Shown in pieces: positions 20,931-33,427 of a DNA stretch of 64,000 bases. Where the stretch lies: contig OZ026606.1 of the NCBI GenBank assembly GCA_964020085.1, forward strand, positions 16,091,280 through 16,155,279, read 5' to 3'. The notes under the pieces are model-generated. The model was not told where the DNA came from, made no database searches, and was given only the letters and a program-made list of their open reading frames with translations. A program made the position numbers and the translations under genes. Position 1 is the first letter of the stretch; each line of letters opens with the position of its first letter. The DNA is from Micromussa lordhowensis (Eukaryota; Cnidaria; Anthozoa; Scleractinia; Lobophylliidae).

Positions 20931-23900
20931 TTCGTGGAATGGTTTAAGTTCCCCAGTTTAAGAATTGGTACCTCTTAGGGGTGAGAACAGTTTCAAGCCA
21001 CACCCACAAAGCAAGATCCTATTACCTCTAAGACGTTCTTTTCAACATTTCCGAAGGGCACTCTCTCCATTTTATATGGGAGTTTCCCCCGGGATTTGAC
21101 ATCAGTTATTGTTACTTTTGCTAAGCGTTAGATAAAAACTAACTGGAGAGAATTTCCCACTCAGTCTTTTGTTTTGCATGAACCCCTGTTGTTTGATCTG
21201 GCTTTCTGTCCGTGCTGATAAGCAAAACCGTAAGCTTAATGAGAAATCGAGGTACTCTTTGAGTAAACCCGTGAATATCCTAGTTGATGACGATTGACAT
21301 GAGCTAATTTTTTGCGCCATATGGAATTACTCTTTTCATACAAAAAGAGGTCCACATTGTGGGTAACGGGTTATTCTAGTTATGCGAGTTACTTTGTTGA
21401 CAACAGCAGTCGTTTTAAGGTGGCTCAAAACAGTTTCCAACACTTAAATTTGGATGGGTCATTATTACCATTCTTTATCCCTTGATGCTACAATCATGGC
21501 ATCAAAAAACTGCCCAATCATTGGTAAACACGTTAGTATCATTTTCGTGACACAACAGGTTACCACAGCAACTGGATGACCTCCTAAAAACATCCTTAAT
21601 TGCGGCTTTAGGGGCTTATAATTCAAAAACGGCACCCTGATAAGCATGATAAGATACAACTTTTGGCAATGTTTAAAAAAACTCTGTACATGGAGTTCAG
21701 AGCCACCTTAATTTTTCGAAACTTTAAGGTGGCTCTGAACCCGATGAACAGAATTTTTTAAACTTTGCGAAACGTTGCATCTTTAAATGCTTATCAAAGG
21801 TTGATAATAAAAAAATGATTTGATCAAAAGTTGATAGTAACAAACACAATGATGAGGGAAAATCAAGTGAATCGTTTGTTGTATTCACTTCTTTTGTATC
21901 TCAATCTCGAATGACTTTTCGTGCATACTACATGAGGTACAAGAAAAGGGAAGCCTCTTTGTTGACACTACATGAACTGCATTGCTTGCGCAATCCACGC
22001 TTAACAATGTAATAAATGACCTCAGCACGGGAGCTTCCTAACTCTAGGAACAAATACACGAACGATTCTGGGAACGAAATGAAAAATATGCACGCGTCAT
22101 TTCTACGTCCTTCTTAAAAAAAGTACCATAATACTCTTGACAATTTCTTGTTCCACGAACGCAAAATCATCTTGATGAGGATGATGATGATGATGTCCAG
22201 AAATCAATATGTATTTTCACACTTTTTTTGCGTAAAGCGTCTTTAATGGCTGGTTCTTGAAGTCTCTAGTCTCTTCTATTAAACTTACTATCAATTAGCG
22301 CAAACGTTGAAATACAAAGAACAATACTAGACATTTCCGAGCCACGTGAAAAGTAAAAAATTTCCAGCGCGCCGTCGACGCTCGACTTACTTTCTCTTCG
22401 GTGCGCACTGCAAGAAAAATGCACGCTACGCCTCTGAGACTGCAGTTCTCTAGATCAGTAAAAACCATGAATACTATAACTATAATCAAGAGACGATCAA
22501 GATCAAGATCTGATCTTCTCTCGCTATAATATAATATAACTATCGTAGCTGAAGGTGGGTTACCCACAAAGTAAAGTGCCAACAAAATTTTAAGCGGTGA
22601 CCCTGATGTCTTTTTGTTTCAATAAGTACAAACAGAGAAGACAACACTAACTCAACTGCGAAGGTATCTGAAGGAATTCAATTTACATTTTGTTTAATTC
22701 CATATTAAATCTTCTTGGTCCTTAGTTGTGTAGCATTTTTCACCTCAGGATAGTTAGATGATTTTCTTCTAATAAGCAAACTGCATTAGCAACAACATCA
22801 GCAACTTAATTGGTGTAATCATAATTGCGCGGTTCAACTACAATATCATGGTTGACCACTTACTCCTTAATTTGGGAGCGAAAAGAAGCGTTTATTTAAA
22901 ATTTCACATGAAAAATTAAAAAATTGTCATGCCAACGTTTGGCATGAAATTAATTTCTTGATACAATAAGCAAGTCAAAAACCCATGATTGTAGGCGTAA
23001 TTTGTCGCCCATGATATAAAACGGTAATCAAATGGTATACTCCAATAACTAAGAAATAATTTCACTTGCGTTTTGTCAAAATTATATTAACTTCCTTCGC
23101 CTAAAGTCTGGGAAAATTCGTTAGCATTTTGCCAAATCTAGCGTGAAATTATTTTCTAAATTCAATCGTCACCAGTTTTTTCATAAACACCTTTATATGG
23201 AGTAATTAAGAGTTGCATTGCATGCCAGTACATAGATATAAATATATGAGATAAGAAAACGTGTGACTTAAACATAAGGCTTGTACTGTCTCATATATAA
23301 GCAGCAAGTAGTCGGCTTTAAATTCCGATTTGAAGATAATTAACAACCAGTAGAGTTTTGTGTTTTCTTTTTCTTTTAGTCCAAGCCATGAATACTGATT
23401 TCCCCGATGATGCCACTAACAGAAAGATGAATCAACACCTCTCTCTTCGGTGATTCGAGATTGGCAATCTGCAAGAAGGAAATTGAGTTATATTAATTTG
23501 TTCTAAGCGCGGTTAATAGATGGAAATGGTTAAGAAACCTGGCTGAGTTCTTTGTATGGTTTTGTTGGCTATTTTTGGGGTTGACCCTGCACAAAACCTG
23601 GCAAGATCGCAAAAGTTGGTTACATGTGCTGATACAACTAGCCAATAGAAGCATTATGTAATTATGATATGATAATTATGCATAGTCTATGAGCATAAAA
23701 CAAAAGATGTACAGGGTCAAGGCATAAATCTTAGCCCGTTTGTTTGCTTCTTTGATTTTACCGGGCTTGTTTACCATTTCCCTCTATTTAATTACATGTG
23801 GCAAGGAAGACAAACATAGGACTGCTACAGGATGGCCGCAGCTGCTAAACAGAGGAGGCCACCTAATAAAAGTAACAAATACAGCGTTTGTATGAGCGAA

Positions 23901-24571
23901 AAATCGGGACTTTGAAAACTGGCCGCTTAATAGAGGGTGACCGCTTAATATAGGGCCGTTAAATACTAACTTACAAGGAAAAAAAACAGAACGATATCCA
24001 AACTTTTGTTAGTGTAAATCTGGGCGTGCTATCACGAATGCCGTTCTCTTATTGGCTATGCTTCTCACTATCTATTCTGTTGTAGCAGTGCCGCTTCTTT
24101 GCGTTTTCGAAGTGTCTGTAAAGAGGATTTAGATCATTTAATTTGCTGAGATTATCTGTGAAGAAACGTTGCAAAAAAGGATATACATTTAACAGTCTAA
24201 AACTATCCATGTTATATACATACAGAAGCCTACATTGCAGGCGTTTTGTGATTTGTTATATGAACTAAGCCCCAACCCCGCTCTTAAAGTTCCGAACTTC
24301 CTCATTAACGTCTTCAAGAGCTAAGCCTCCATCTAAGGCGGAGGGTCCGTAATAGAACTTAGCTTAAATACTTTTGTTCTTGGGCCATCGTAATTTGATC
24401 AAAAATAAGACACAAACAGCAGTAATAAACATATTGAACTTGTTCATTTTGATTATGACTTGACGCTTCGTATGTACTCTACACACATTTTGAAAAGTAA
24501 CCGTTGAAATTTAAAACAGCTATTTATATATAATAAAGGTCAGGGGACTGGAACCTAGAACTTAGCTTACC
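20931..24571. other. 3.6-kb stretch without a recognisable gene
   Basis: AT-rich intergenic DNA. Seen in it: a TTAA-flanked MITE (21415-21711), a second copy of that MITE's left end starting at 21724 with no matching right end found, a short GAT microsatellite near 22174-22196, and a segment near 21135-21190 resembling 28530-28590. Several 60-100-codon open frames occur on both strands, but none shows a recognisable domain, splice context or codon pattern that I would defend. Confidence 0.6.
21415..21711. mobile_element. piggyBac-like MITE (TTAA target)
   Basis: TTAA at 21415-21418 and 21708-21711 flanks inverted termini GGTGGCTC and GAGCCACC, giving a 297-bp unit including the target sites. 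Duplication of TTAA is the hallmark of piggyBac-family integration. It has no transposase. A fresh left terminus (TTAAGGTGGCTCTGAAC) starts at 21724, only 12 bp further on. Confidence 0.68.
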
Positions 24572-27500
24572 TTAACATGCATAGAGCTCCATTCTCATGG
24601 ATATTCGGCTAAACCAATGTGTCGGACGGACTCGAATGTAGCGAGCTTCAATGATCGGGTTTAAGTCATGGTCAACGACTGTGTGACTGTCTGTGTTTCC
24701 CAAAAAGACCTGAGTAAAATAGAACAAACCTTAATTAATTAAGACAAAACGATATTTTCTTAGAAGGGCTAAAGTCTAACATTTATTACTGTGCATCTCG
24801 TTTTCAGTGTGGTATTAAACTCTTGTAGCGGGAAAAGGCAAACTTTTAACCTCTGCTAAGAGGGGTTACGACATGGACAACGCATCTAGAAAACTTTGGC
24901 CACGTTCTTAAAGCAATCCAGTTTAATTCTTCTCAGTCTTAGATACTGTTTAATTTCGGTATTTTTAAGAGGAGATAAACAAACTAACACTCGAGATCCC
25001 ATGACTCGTGATCCTGTGACTTGTGATCCCGTGACTCGAGATCCCATGACTCGAGATCCCATGAGTCGAAAGCCTATCACGTGATCCTGACCCTAGATCA
25101 ACTCGAACTCGAGAGTTTGTATATCTGAGAGCCTTTTTGTCCATCCAGTTAAAACATCGTGGCATAGCAACAATTTTTTTCCTGAATACACACATTACGT
25201 GTTTTCAATTTTTGTAAATAAGAAGATGATGAAGTCATCAGGTTATATAGTCCACTTACTGATAGTGTATTGTTTCTCGAGCTTCCAAGGGAGTCAAGGT
25301 TAAAATTGGTTCTAGAACAACTGAGTCCGGAGATTTCACTGGTAAAATTGAAACAAATCCAAGTGAAGCGGGATCCCACGTTACGAATAGTTGTCTCCAG
25401 AGTCTGCTTTGCTTACCGTGTCTGAATGATCTCCATTCCGCCTGTAAAACCTGAAGGTGTGTCCGTCTTCACCATAATCTAGCTTGTATTTTTTTACCCA
25501 CTGTGGGTAATCACTTCTTCCTTGTGTTGCTATTCCAGTTATTCTTGTCGTTTGCTGAAGATCCACCTGCAGCCACTGATTGAGGTCATTGTTCAGTGCC
25601 GCCCATCCAACGTTATTTCGCAACCTGGCCAGGTGAAAGTTATAAACGGGACTGTACGTTGATGAGGCGCTTATCCACGAGTCAGGGATAGCGCCATTTT
25701 CCATACCAAGAGGTACTGGTCGCTCTGAGGGAAAAAAATGTGGTTAGCTCTTTTAAAAACAAATGCCTTAATTCATAAGGCGCCAGACTTTCTACATTTC
25801 CCTCGTGTTCTCAAATGCCCGTCGTGTTATCACAGTGTCATACACGGCTTAGACTTCTTTATTTGTTAAATATAAAACATGGGTTTTTGACCAATCGGAG
25901 CGCGCGCAGGGTCCTATCTATATTATAATGAGGTGTATTTAACATCTGAGAATGTTTTATTGTTACCTACTAAGGAAGGCAACCTTGTTAACTCCCTAAA
26001 CTAAAGTTTTATCACCCGCTTTCTCGCATTGCCTGCCGGTATGTCTTGTGGTACAGCTGCATGTCCTTATGATCTTCATCTACATTCCTTCAAAGTTATT
26101 TTTGGCGGATGGGGAAGATTTTGAATTCCTCCGCCAGTTTGATTTTGCACCTCCGCAGAACTTTGTTAGCTGAGTTGATACGAAACCGTGTATGTATAAA
26201 ACGAGTTAAAACAACGAATCTCAGTCTTGTTAAAGACTGATATATGAAACAGGAGAGACCGTGTTTTACCAGATCTCCAAACACCGGAGGACAGGTGAAA
26301 ATACAACGTGCAGTGGAGTTAGTACCCTTTTCGTATCAAATTAGTTCTGAGCAAGTTGCGTAAAGATATTTGAGAAATTACCTCCGCAGTTTTTTCCACA
26401 CCAGCCCTCCTTGCATTTACAATTGAAGACACTCGACTCTTCAATGTACTTGCATGCGCCTGCATTCAAACATCCGGTCAGTTGACAGTCGTGCTGCAGG
26501 CAAACAAAAGGAAAATTCAACAGAATTTTTCTTTACTCGAGGCGATTGTTGTTTCATTTCTGTAGAACCTTATAAGTTCAAGTTTAAGTTTAATAATGCT
26601 TTGTCATGCTAATATATGTACAATAGAAATAAAATTACAAAGACATGACAGGAGAATAGTTGGGGGAAACTAAATTCCCATACTAAGAATATTCTCCTCG
26701 ATTAAATATCTATAAAAATTAAAATTAAAAAAAAGAGACAAAAAAAAGAAAGCTAACCAAACGAATCACACCTTATTTTAAAATTGACACAAATGATTTA
26801 AAAGATAGGATTTAAAACTACTCAATGAAGACGCATGCATAATGTTTGATAGAATACTATTCCAGTCCGTTATGTAGCCATTAAAAATGAAAATTTAAAA
26901 TAATTCGTACGTGTTTTCTTAGGTCTTATCTTAAAATTATGGTTCCTGCGCGTTTTCGATAAAACTTTAAAATCAAAAAACATATGAGGATCTGTGTCAC
27001 AATGTTCGAAAATAATCTTGTACATCTGAACTAAGCAGATAAACTTCCTTCGTATCTCGAGCGAAGGCCATTTCAAGACTCCAAGTCTCTCCTGATATTC
27101 TTTCTCTGAGCCGCAAATAACTCGAGTAGCTCGCCTCTGTACTTACTCTACACTTTTGATGTGCTTCACTAAGTAGGGATTCCAGACCTGAAAACCATAT
27201 TCAAAAATTGGACGTACTAAAGTCTTATATGCTGTCGAGACTCCTTCAGTATTGTGTGAACCAAACGTTCTCCTTATGAACCTTATGAACACGGCAAGCT
27301 TATTAAACCTACTTAAATGACCTACATGTAGCAAACACTCGTTCTGTAGATGAGTAGTGGAGCGGGAAAATAATCCTGATCGTTGTCTCCATCAGTATTG
27401 CTATATATTTATAGTGTATTTGGCAATCGTGAGAATTTGTGCGGGCAATTAATGATTTACACTATGAAAATATTTGAAAGAATCGATCTAATGTAAAAAT

Positions 27501-27971
27501 TAGTACAAATCTTTTCCAGAAGTAAATTAAACCATTTTTAAGCAGTTGAGAGTATTTGGCAGTGTTTTCATATTTAAAGCAAAACACAAAGCATTTTCTT
27601 ACCTTCATGTCGTAAAATTGAGTGTAAACTGCTTCTTGATCGTACTCTAGTTCTATTCCTTTTATATGCTGGATTGACAGCAATGCGCCCATTTTGTTCA
27701 ACTCACAAACTCCTTCAGTTTCGTCCAAACTGGAAACTTTGCGGAAATTTGTTGAAACGCATGCAGGGTTTCTTTGACACTTCAAGCCACAAGATACCAG
27801 GCTGGCAGAGTGAAATGTGCTGAAGGTGAAGCCTTTAAGCCGACGATGATTACGAGTTATTACTGGACGAGACAGAGAGTTTTCATCCCAAGCAATTGCT
27901 GGAGATGTAAGGATTTTACACAAAAATACCACAAGGACGAAACGTATAGAAATCATAGTGAGCTTGTACAT
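24572..27971 (-). CDS. Secreted PAN/Apple-EGF-discoidin protein, four exons
   Basis: Exons by splice sites and phase: 27603-27971, 26382-26493, 25417-25724, 24572-24709; the coding sum is 924 nt (308 residues) plus TAA. Exon 1 starts MYKLTMISIRFVLVVFLCKI, a signal peptide, followed by a PAN/Apple-like region with CGLKCQRNPACVSTNF. Exon 2 is one EGF-like domain (HDCQLTGCLNAGAC, then CKCKEGWCGKNC). Exons 3 and 4 form an F5/8 type C discoidin domain with PLGMENG, QWLQVDLQQTTRITGIATQG, FYRRNGDHSDT, NTDSHTVVDHDLNP and a closing RMELYAC. Donors (AAG|GTAAGA, GAG|GTAATT, ACG|GTAAGC) and acceptors fit and all phases agree. Discoidin domains bind glycans or membranes, so an extracellular adhesion, matrix or recognition role is likely. 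A dead second EGF exon lies in intron 2 and a LINE fragment in intron 1. No frame breaks were seen. Confidence 0.87.
24985..25078. repeat. 15-bp tandem repeat in the last intron
   Basis: About six copies of a 15-bp unit built on ACTCGAGATCCCATG (variants ACTCGTGATCCTGTG and ACTTGTGATCCCGTG), inside the intron between the two discoidin exons. Because 15 is a multiple of three, both strands show short open repeats. I read these as by-products of the minisatellite, not coding exons. Confidence 0.8.
26027..26090 (-). pseudogene. Dead second EGF exon in intron 2 of the discoidin gene
   Basis: About 60 bp match the end of the second EGF exon of the decayed paralogue (35266-35379). Shared + strand stretches include TTTCTCGCATTGC (versus CTTTCTCACATTGC), GCCGGTATGTCTT (versus GCCGGTATATCTT) and GGTACAGCTGCAT. 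The first half of the exon is not recognisable and no reading frame or splice sites survive. The active gene splices over it with correct phase, so its protein has one EGF domain where the ancestor had two. Confidence 0.62.
26870..27334 (-). pseudogene. 5'-truncated LINE reverse-transcriptase tail in intron 1
   Basis: Minus-strand frames 27143-27334 and 26870-27076 are the same frame separated by an in-frame TAA near 27140. Together they read as the thumb/post-catalytic part of a LINE reverse transcriptase: TAYKTLVRPIFEYGFQVWNP, then a VQRRATRVI and YQERLGVLKWPSLEIRRKF pattern. It lies in the first intron of the discoidin gene, in the gene's orientation. The catalytic YxDD region is upstream of the truncation and absent. 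Confidence 0.8.
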
Positions 27972-28969
27972 TGGCTGTATACGAACATCTTAAGCTACAT
28001 GTGAGTTAACAATGAATGCAAGAAACTCGGTTTTGGATACTCTGCCCCTGAGAACCCTATTATATTATTATTGTTATTATTAAGTTAGTGTGCTGATAAG
28101 CAATGTTTGACACAAGCGTTATGGTAACAAGAGAAATCAAATTAAACTTAGGGCAAACTATGAAGTTTATATCCCATTTCTTTAAATACAGAAACACTGA
28201 ACAAACTAAATATTTTATTAGCTATAAAGTTCCTTTTCAGGTTTAGTAAACAATGCCACAATGATATCTTTTAAGGCCTTTTGCGTCCTTTGGTGCAATT
28301 AATTTCGCAGACAATTTATACTGAAGAGATTGGACAAGACGTTGAATTTTTGTAAGAGAACAATTCAACAATGATTAAAGGTAACAATGATTGTAAAAGG
28401 TAACAATGATTTCCTTCGCTTCGCGAAGTAAAGCTGTTTATTTTCATGTCCTGTTGTTTACATCCGTCCTACAACAAACAAATTCAAGGTAAAAGTAAAG
28501 ATTATTGATATTGTTTTGGAGACACATGGACAAACTGGGGAGATTTTCCCAGCCAGCCTTCTGTCTTGCATGATGCCTGCTGTTACGCAAACGTCTTAAA
28601 CAAAGAAAACGCGAAGTAGTTCTCGAACTTGATGAACTCCGCTGACCCGACTTCAGACAAGTAGAAGTTACTCCTCAAAACCATCTTAATCAAGTTTTGT
28701 ATTTCAACCAACTAAACATTTGCTCATTCTCAGTGTCGTTGTAGAGTCGGTGTACATAGTATTAATCTTTGGATTTTAAGATTGAGGTTTTAAATCCATT
28801 TATAACTGAACATGAGAGATGTTGCACGTCACTGGTAATATGGGTGTGAGGGCATCTTGACATATCTTTTCAAGTTTGTCACTCGTAATCTTCCCCAGCT
28901 AACCATACCAATCTTAACCATGTAACTTTGTTTATAGACAACACTATTATTTTGAATAAAAGGGATAAG

Positions 28970-29001
<32 letters not shown>

Positions 29002-29017
29002 GAGTATTACAAGATCA
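27972..29017. other. Upstream region of the discoidin gene, no gene seen
   Basis: AT-rich sequence upstream of the PAN-EGF-discoidin start. It must hold that gene's promoter, but I find no convincing TATA or initiator. A triplicated GTAACAATGATT motif (28365-28410) is a minor tandem repeat. Confidence 0.5.
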
Positions 29018-29396
29018 TTTGGTTTTATCAACTGAGTTGATAATGTGAATTGACTACCGTAAAGAGATTCGAAAGCTGACGTTTCGATCGTTAGCCCATA
29101 GTCGGAGCGAATTGAGAAATTGTGGGTTGTATGTGGTTTAGTTAGTTGAATGAAAAGCGTTCGTTGATACCGTGACGATTAAGAGTGTCGATTTGAAAAC
29201 TAAATTTTTTTTCCAGAGGTTTGCGGCTTTCCGTGCTTCCTTGATGTAAGGGAAGGCCGCAGACTGCCATATGTTGCTTAGAATGATTGGGGAGATTTAA
29301 GTGTCTCGCGACCGGTTTAGATGCATTTTCGTCGCCTTTCTCTACGTCACGAAGGTGTTCTCGGAATCGGTCGCCCAGTCGTCTCCCTGTTTGAGA
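29018..29396 (-). mobile_element. Penelope-like element, truncated 3' end
   Basis: The minus strand holds an uninterrupted C-terminal coding fragment (29142-29396): GRRLGDRFREHLRDVEKGDE, VARHLNLPNHSKQHM, ESRKPLEKKFSFQIDTLN and GINERFSFN-stop, the distal GIY-YIG endonuclease region of cnidarian Penelope-like polyproteins. Downstream, 29018-29125 carries the family's terminal sequence, including TCGAAACGTCAGC and TTATCAACTCAGTTGATAA. The rest of the element, including the reverse transcriptase, is missing upstream of 29396, as in a 5'-truncated insertion. Confidence 0.82.
29074..29110 (-). ncRNA. Possible degenerate hammerhead-ribozyme motif of the Penelope terminus
   Basis: On the minus strand, CCGACTATGGGC is followed by TAACGATCGAAACGTCAGC. 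Hammerhead ribozymes have a CUGANGA block and a GAAAC block around a short stem, and Penelope-like elements are known to carry minimal hammerheads. Here GAAAC and a short GGGC/GATC-type helix position are present, but the first block differs from CUGANGA at two positions. I infer a decayed ribozyme; activity is unlikely. Confidence 0.35.
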
Positions 29397-31343
29397 TTTG
29401 AGATTTCCAGTTATATTTTAAAGCCAAAACACAACTCCTTTGAAGTTGGTTTATCATGTAAGAGGTCATAAACTAAAAGAAAGTTCGAGAAATGTTTTTC
29501 TCATTCTCACTAATTATTTCTTAATTTTACATGAAGGGAGTCATAACTTTTTTTTTGGTGCTATTTTAATATCTGATCTTAATTAGCAGAGATTTTTTAC
29601 AATTGTACTCCTCAGCTTTCTCCATAGTTTTATTTTCGAAAAAAAAAGAATAATCAAACCCTCGACAAAGTGCTGCTCCAAATTTCCAAACACCTTGAAG
29701 TTCGTCAAAGTGTCTTACTCGGCGTTTGGAAATGTGTAAGATTTTATTTGCCGACTAGGGTGTAGAGACCTGGCACGCGTATCCATCTGTCTCTATCGTG
29801 TCCAATCTTTATCTACGAGGCTCGATTTCCAGCCACTCTGGGAGTCCAGTTGATCCTCCTCCCAGCGGTGTGGTGTAGTGCTTCGAACGCAGGCTCACAA
29901 AACGGCTGGAAATCGACCATTCTCCTTCTTTCTTCGGTTTCTTATTATTTTTTAGGTATCTCAACCTAACGAAACCAGTATCACATATGGGATGCGTCTT
30001 TTTGGCAAATTGAATATCATTTTACCCTGGAAGAATATCTCTCAATTTGTTTCTGTAGAAGTCACCGGCATCATTCATTGATGTCGTTGTTGCTTGTTGC
30101 TTTCTTTATGGAAATGGTTAAATTTTTTACAATGATCCGCTTTTAGCTTACTTGCTCTGTTTCATTGCCAGGCAATAAACACTATGACCGTCTCATTATG
30201 ACTTTGCTTAGCTTTTAGAGGAGAGAAACATTGTATTTGTCTGTGCACCACCCCTTGATGTTCTTGAGAGTCCGTCCGCGGTGTATACTTGTGACTGTCC
30301 AGAAAACCTGTAACAAGGATAAATGACAGCTTCAAGAGTTTTGCCGATTGTTTTGAATTGACAGTAAAAGCTATCAAAGTAGTTCAAGATCCTACCATCA
30401 CGCTATCTTTATCAACTATTGTCTCTGTGCAGAGAAAACCAAACCTGACCGTGTCTTTAGCTTTGTAGACTGCTGACAGTCTGCTTGCTTTTTTTCTCTC
30501 GAAGTCAAGCTGGACGTATGAGACGAGAAGCTTTTTGGCTTAAAAGGGATTGAGACGAGACATGGACGCGGTACTAACGAGCAAAATAAAAACGCCAAAC
30601 ACCCTTTCGTCCATACCACCCTTAATTTTGTGATCATACTCGCGGATTAACACTCTTTGGAACCTAGGCGTCGACTGCCAGCAGTCTATTATCTTCACCG
30701 CCCTACTCCTTCGCCCGCTCAACGCCACGTCATCATGTGCCTCATTCGTTTTATTCAACTACAAATCAAGCGCTTTTTTGTGTGTTCAGAGAGTACAGTG
30801 ACGGGCTGAATATTTGCGGGGGAACATCCCGAACAAAGACTGGGAACAGGCAAGTGGTTCTGGTCTCCAGATCCGTCCGTGTCTTGTTAGGCGCAAGTGG
30901 GTCTGGGACTATTGGCTAAATTCTTGGGCCAACTCAACCTTGGTTTCATTCCCGAAACTATCCACTGGATGAACTTTTAAAACCTTCCATAACAGCACCA
31001 AAAGACATTTACAAATTTTAACAACAGAAATTTAAAAGAAAAGTAAAATTCTGGTGGGAAGAAATGTAGCAAGAATCAAAACGCATGTGTATAGCCATTG
31101 TTCTGCTCATTAAACCTTTTGTTGCCGTTGCCATCGTGGCTTGCTAAAACTCCCTTAATTATCGTTTGTACCGTTATATTCAGAGACTTGGCCAATTAAA
31201 GGAGGAAAAAATATCTTGGGATATTCCACAAAGAGTTAAAAGTTGGGCTCGGCTCTTTTTACTCCCTCACAAATGTGGTAAGCTATCTTAAGGAACCCCT
31301 AATCATTTTACAGTGCCATACGTTTTTCTCCAGTAATCTCACC
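29397..31343. other. 1.9-kb stretch without a recognisable gene
   Basis: A 12-bp inverted repeat, CGATTTCCAGCC at 29823-29834 and GGCTGGAAATCG at 29904-29915, encloses 69 bp and may be a small fold-back element. A minus-strand frame near 30550-30615 begins MDERVFGVFILLVSTASMS and could be a signal-peptide exon, because a GTTAGT donor-like site follows. No partner exon was found, so it is not called. Confidence 0.5.
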
Positions 31344-33070
31344 CTAGCAAGTATAGAGGTCCAATCTCATGGATATGTGTCTGTGCCATTGAGTCGTACG
31401 GACTCGAATGTAGGGCTTCAATGACCGGGTTCAAGTCATGATAAACAACTGAATCCGAGTCTGTGTTTCACTTGAAAATCTGGATGAAGGAGAAAACAGC
31501 CGATCATTACATATTCAAACTGTACTTTCATATTATCTTGATTATTTTAAAGACTCAGTGTCAGGATCTTTGCACGGCCGGAAGAGGTTCTATTTCGGAC
31601 CAATTTTGTTTATGACGGTATCATCTGTTCAGCTATATACTACTGTTTTCAGAATTGTTAAAGTCTGAAATTAGGAAGCTTAACCTATGACGACGGTGAC
31701 GCCAAGGACGATACTTTGTAAAAAATGTATTTATATTTTACCTTCGAATTTCGTATTTGTCTTGATCAGTTCACCAATCGGTCTAAAAACCTGCTGAGAC
31801 TAAATATGTAAAGCCAGTGATCAATTCCTAAAGAAAATAGGTCTGGCTCACGCTCTCCAAAAGACGCAAAACCTGGTCATTTTACGTTGTTTTTTTTTGG
31901 AGAGGACGGCTACGAAATGTAAAAAGACTTACAACGCACGTGCACAGCTATGGTTCTGCTTATTGAACCTTTTTTTCCACAACGGTCTCGTTGCCGCTGC
32001 CCTTGTTGTTTGTAGAAGCTCTCCAACCGTTTTAACGAGCTTGATGCATGTTAAGTATAAGTTATTTGCTACCTTTTTCATTTTGTGGGTAAATGAAAAT
32101 TACATTACGTGTGTACTTTGGATCTTGATTTCCTGATTGGGTATATTTAGTTCCAAGTTGTGTTTTGCTGATCCACATTCAACACTCAGAATAGACTTTT
32201 CATTTACATTCATTATTTCCTTATTATCTAACATGATGAACGCGGTGTTCGAAACGTCACGAAGCAGGAAAGTGGACAAATGTGATTCTACGTCAAAAGA
32301 GAAACCTGAACAAAACTAGTGAATCATACCGTGTCTGAATGATCTCCATTTTGCCTGTACAACGTGAAGGTGCGTTCGTCTTCACCGTACTGCAGCTTGT
32401 ATTGTTTAACCCACTGTCTGGACGCGTTCCTCCCTTGTGTCGCTATACCTGTTACTCTTGTCGTTTGTTGAAGATCCACTTGTAGCCACAGATTGGTATC
32501 GCTCCTTCTAGCTGACCAGCTTCCAGTCTTTCCTCTGCTTGCTTTGAAATGTAACCTGGCCTGCTGGGTAGCGTGATTCAGGAAGCCGGTATAAACTGCG
32601 GACGCGCTTATCTGCGAGTCAAGGACTGGGCCGTTTTCCATACCCAGGGGTACTGGGCACACTGTATGAATGATTAAAATGCCAAGTTCCGTAAATGACG
32701 TCACACCTATAGTTCATCTGAAATACATTTACTAACCCATTGACTCCGGGCGCCCGTTTCTCGAAGGTCCCGAAAAGTTTTCGGACCCGGAAAGCCATTG
32801 CAAAATCTCCAACCTTATGATTACAGAGCTGTTTTAAGCTATGAACAGAAGGTCTCTTCATACAAGAAGTTTCATTCGTATACACCTCTCTGTTTTTAGA
32901 TACAGATTAATTGAAAATGGCTTCTCGGCCAGGAGCTTTTTGCCAAAAACGCATTGTTTGGAAGTTTGGAGATTTTCAGCCTGGATATGAGCCAAATTTC
33001 TTTCCACTTTGCTGGGACATACGCAGAAATCAAAATTTCAAGTTTTGGCACGACGAAGAGACCTACGTCT

Positions 33071-33427
33071 TTAGGCTTTTCGATTTTTTTTAATTGTTTG
33101 GGGTTTTTTTGGCTTTCCTTTTTTCCTATGCTTTTTTTTAGCTTCTACTGGGCTTGCTTCCAGTTCAAAAATTTCTGAGAAAGCATCATCGACACGGGCT
33201 ATTTTTACTATGGCAAAGTAGCTAAGTGCAGTCGCAGGAAATTCTGCTGCGAGTTTCTCACTCAAATTTCTGAGCATTTTCGTGTATATCTCGGGCTTCA
33301 TTGAGCCGATCACTCTGATCTGGTTATCATTGGAAAGCAATTTTCCTCCTTCAGAACTTGAATTTTGATGATGCCAATTTTGGTCAAAGGTGATGACGTC
33401 AGAAGTGGAAGCCGGCACAGGAGTCAA
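33071..33427 (-). CDS. Hypothetical 118-codon frame with lysine-rich tail
   Basis: Not recognised. The open frame lies inside an intron of the decayed discoidin paralogue. Its middle reads NQIRVIGSMKPEIYTKMLRN followed by LSEKLAAEFPATALSYFAIV, plausibly folded alpha/beta protein, and it ends in a highly basic run (KKKHRKKGKPKKPQTIKKN). It has no identified partner exon, signal peptide or membrane segment. It could be part of an unrecognised mobile element or retained exon, or it could be chance. Confidence 0.3.
   Translation of the reverse strand: MTPVPASTSDVITFDQNWHHQNSSSEGGKLLSNDNQIRVIGSMKPEIYTKMLRNLSEKLAAEFPATALSYFAIVKIARVDDAFSEIFELEASPVEAKKKHRKKGKPKKPQTIKKNRKA

Noticed and set aside
24886..25195. 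Short repetitive frames with TRDPMTRDP or MGSRVTGS patterns
   Set aside because: Generated by a 15-bp minisatellite in an intron; both strands are open because 15 is divisible by three.
30416..30758. Possible signal-peptide exon (MDERVFGVFILLVSTASM) on the minus strand
   Set aside because: A hydrophobic start and a donor-like GTTAGT are present, but no partner exon or family match was found; chance is as likely.
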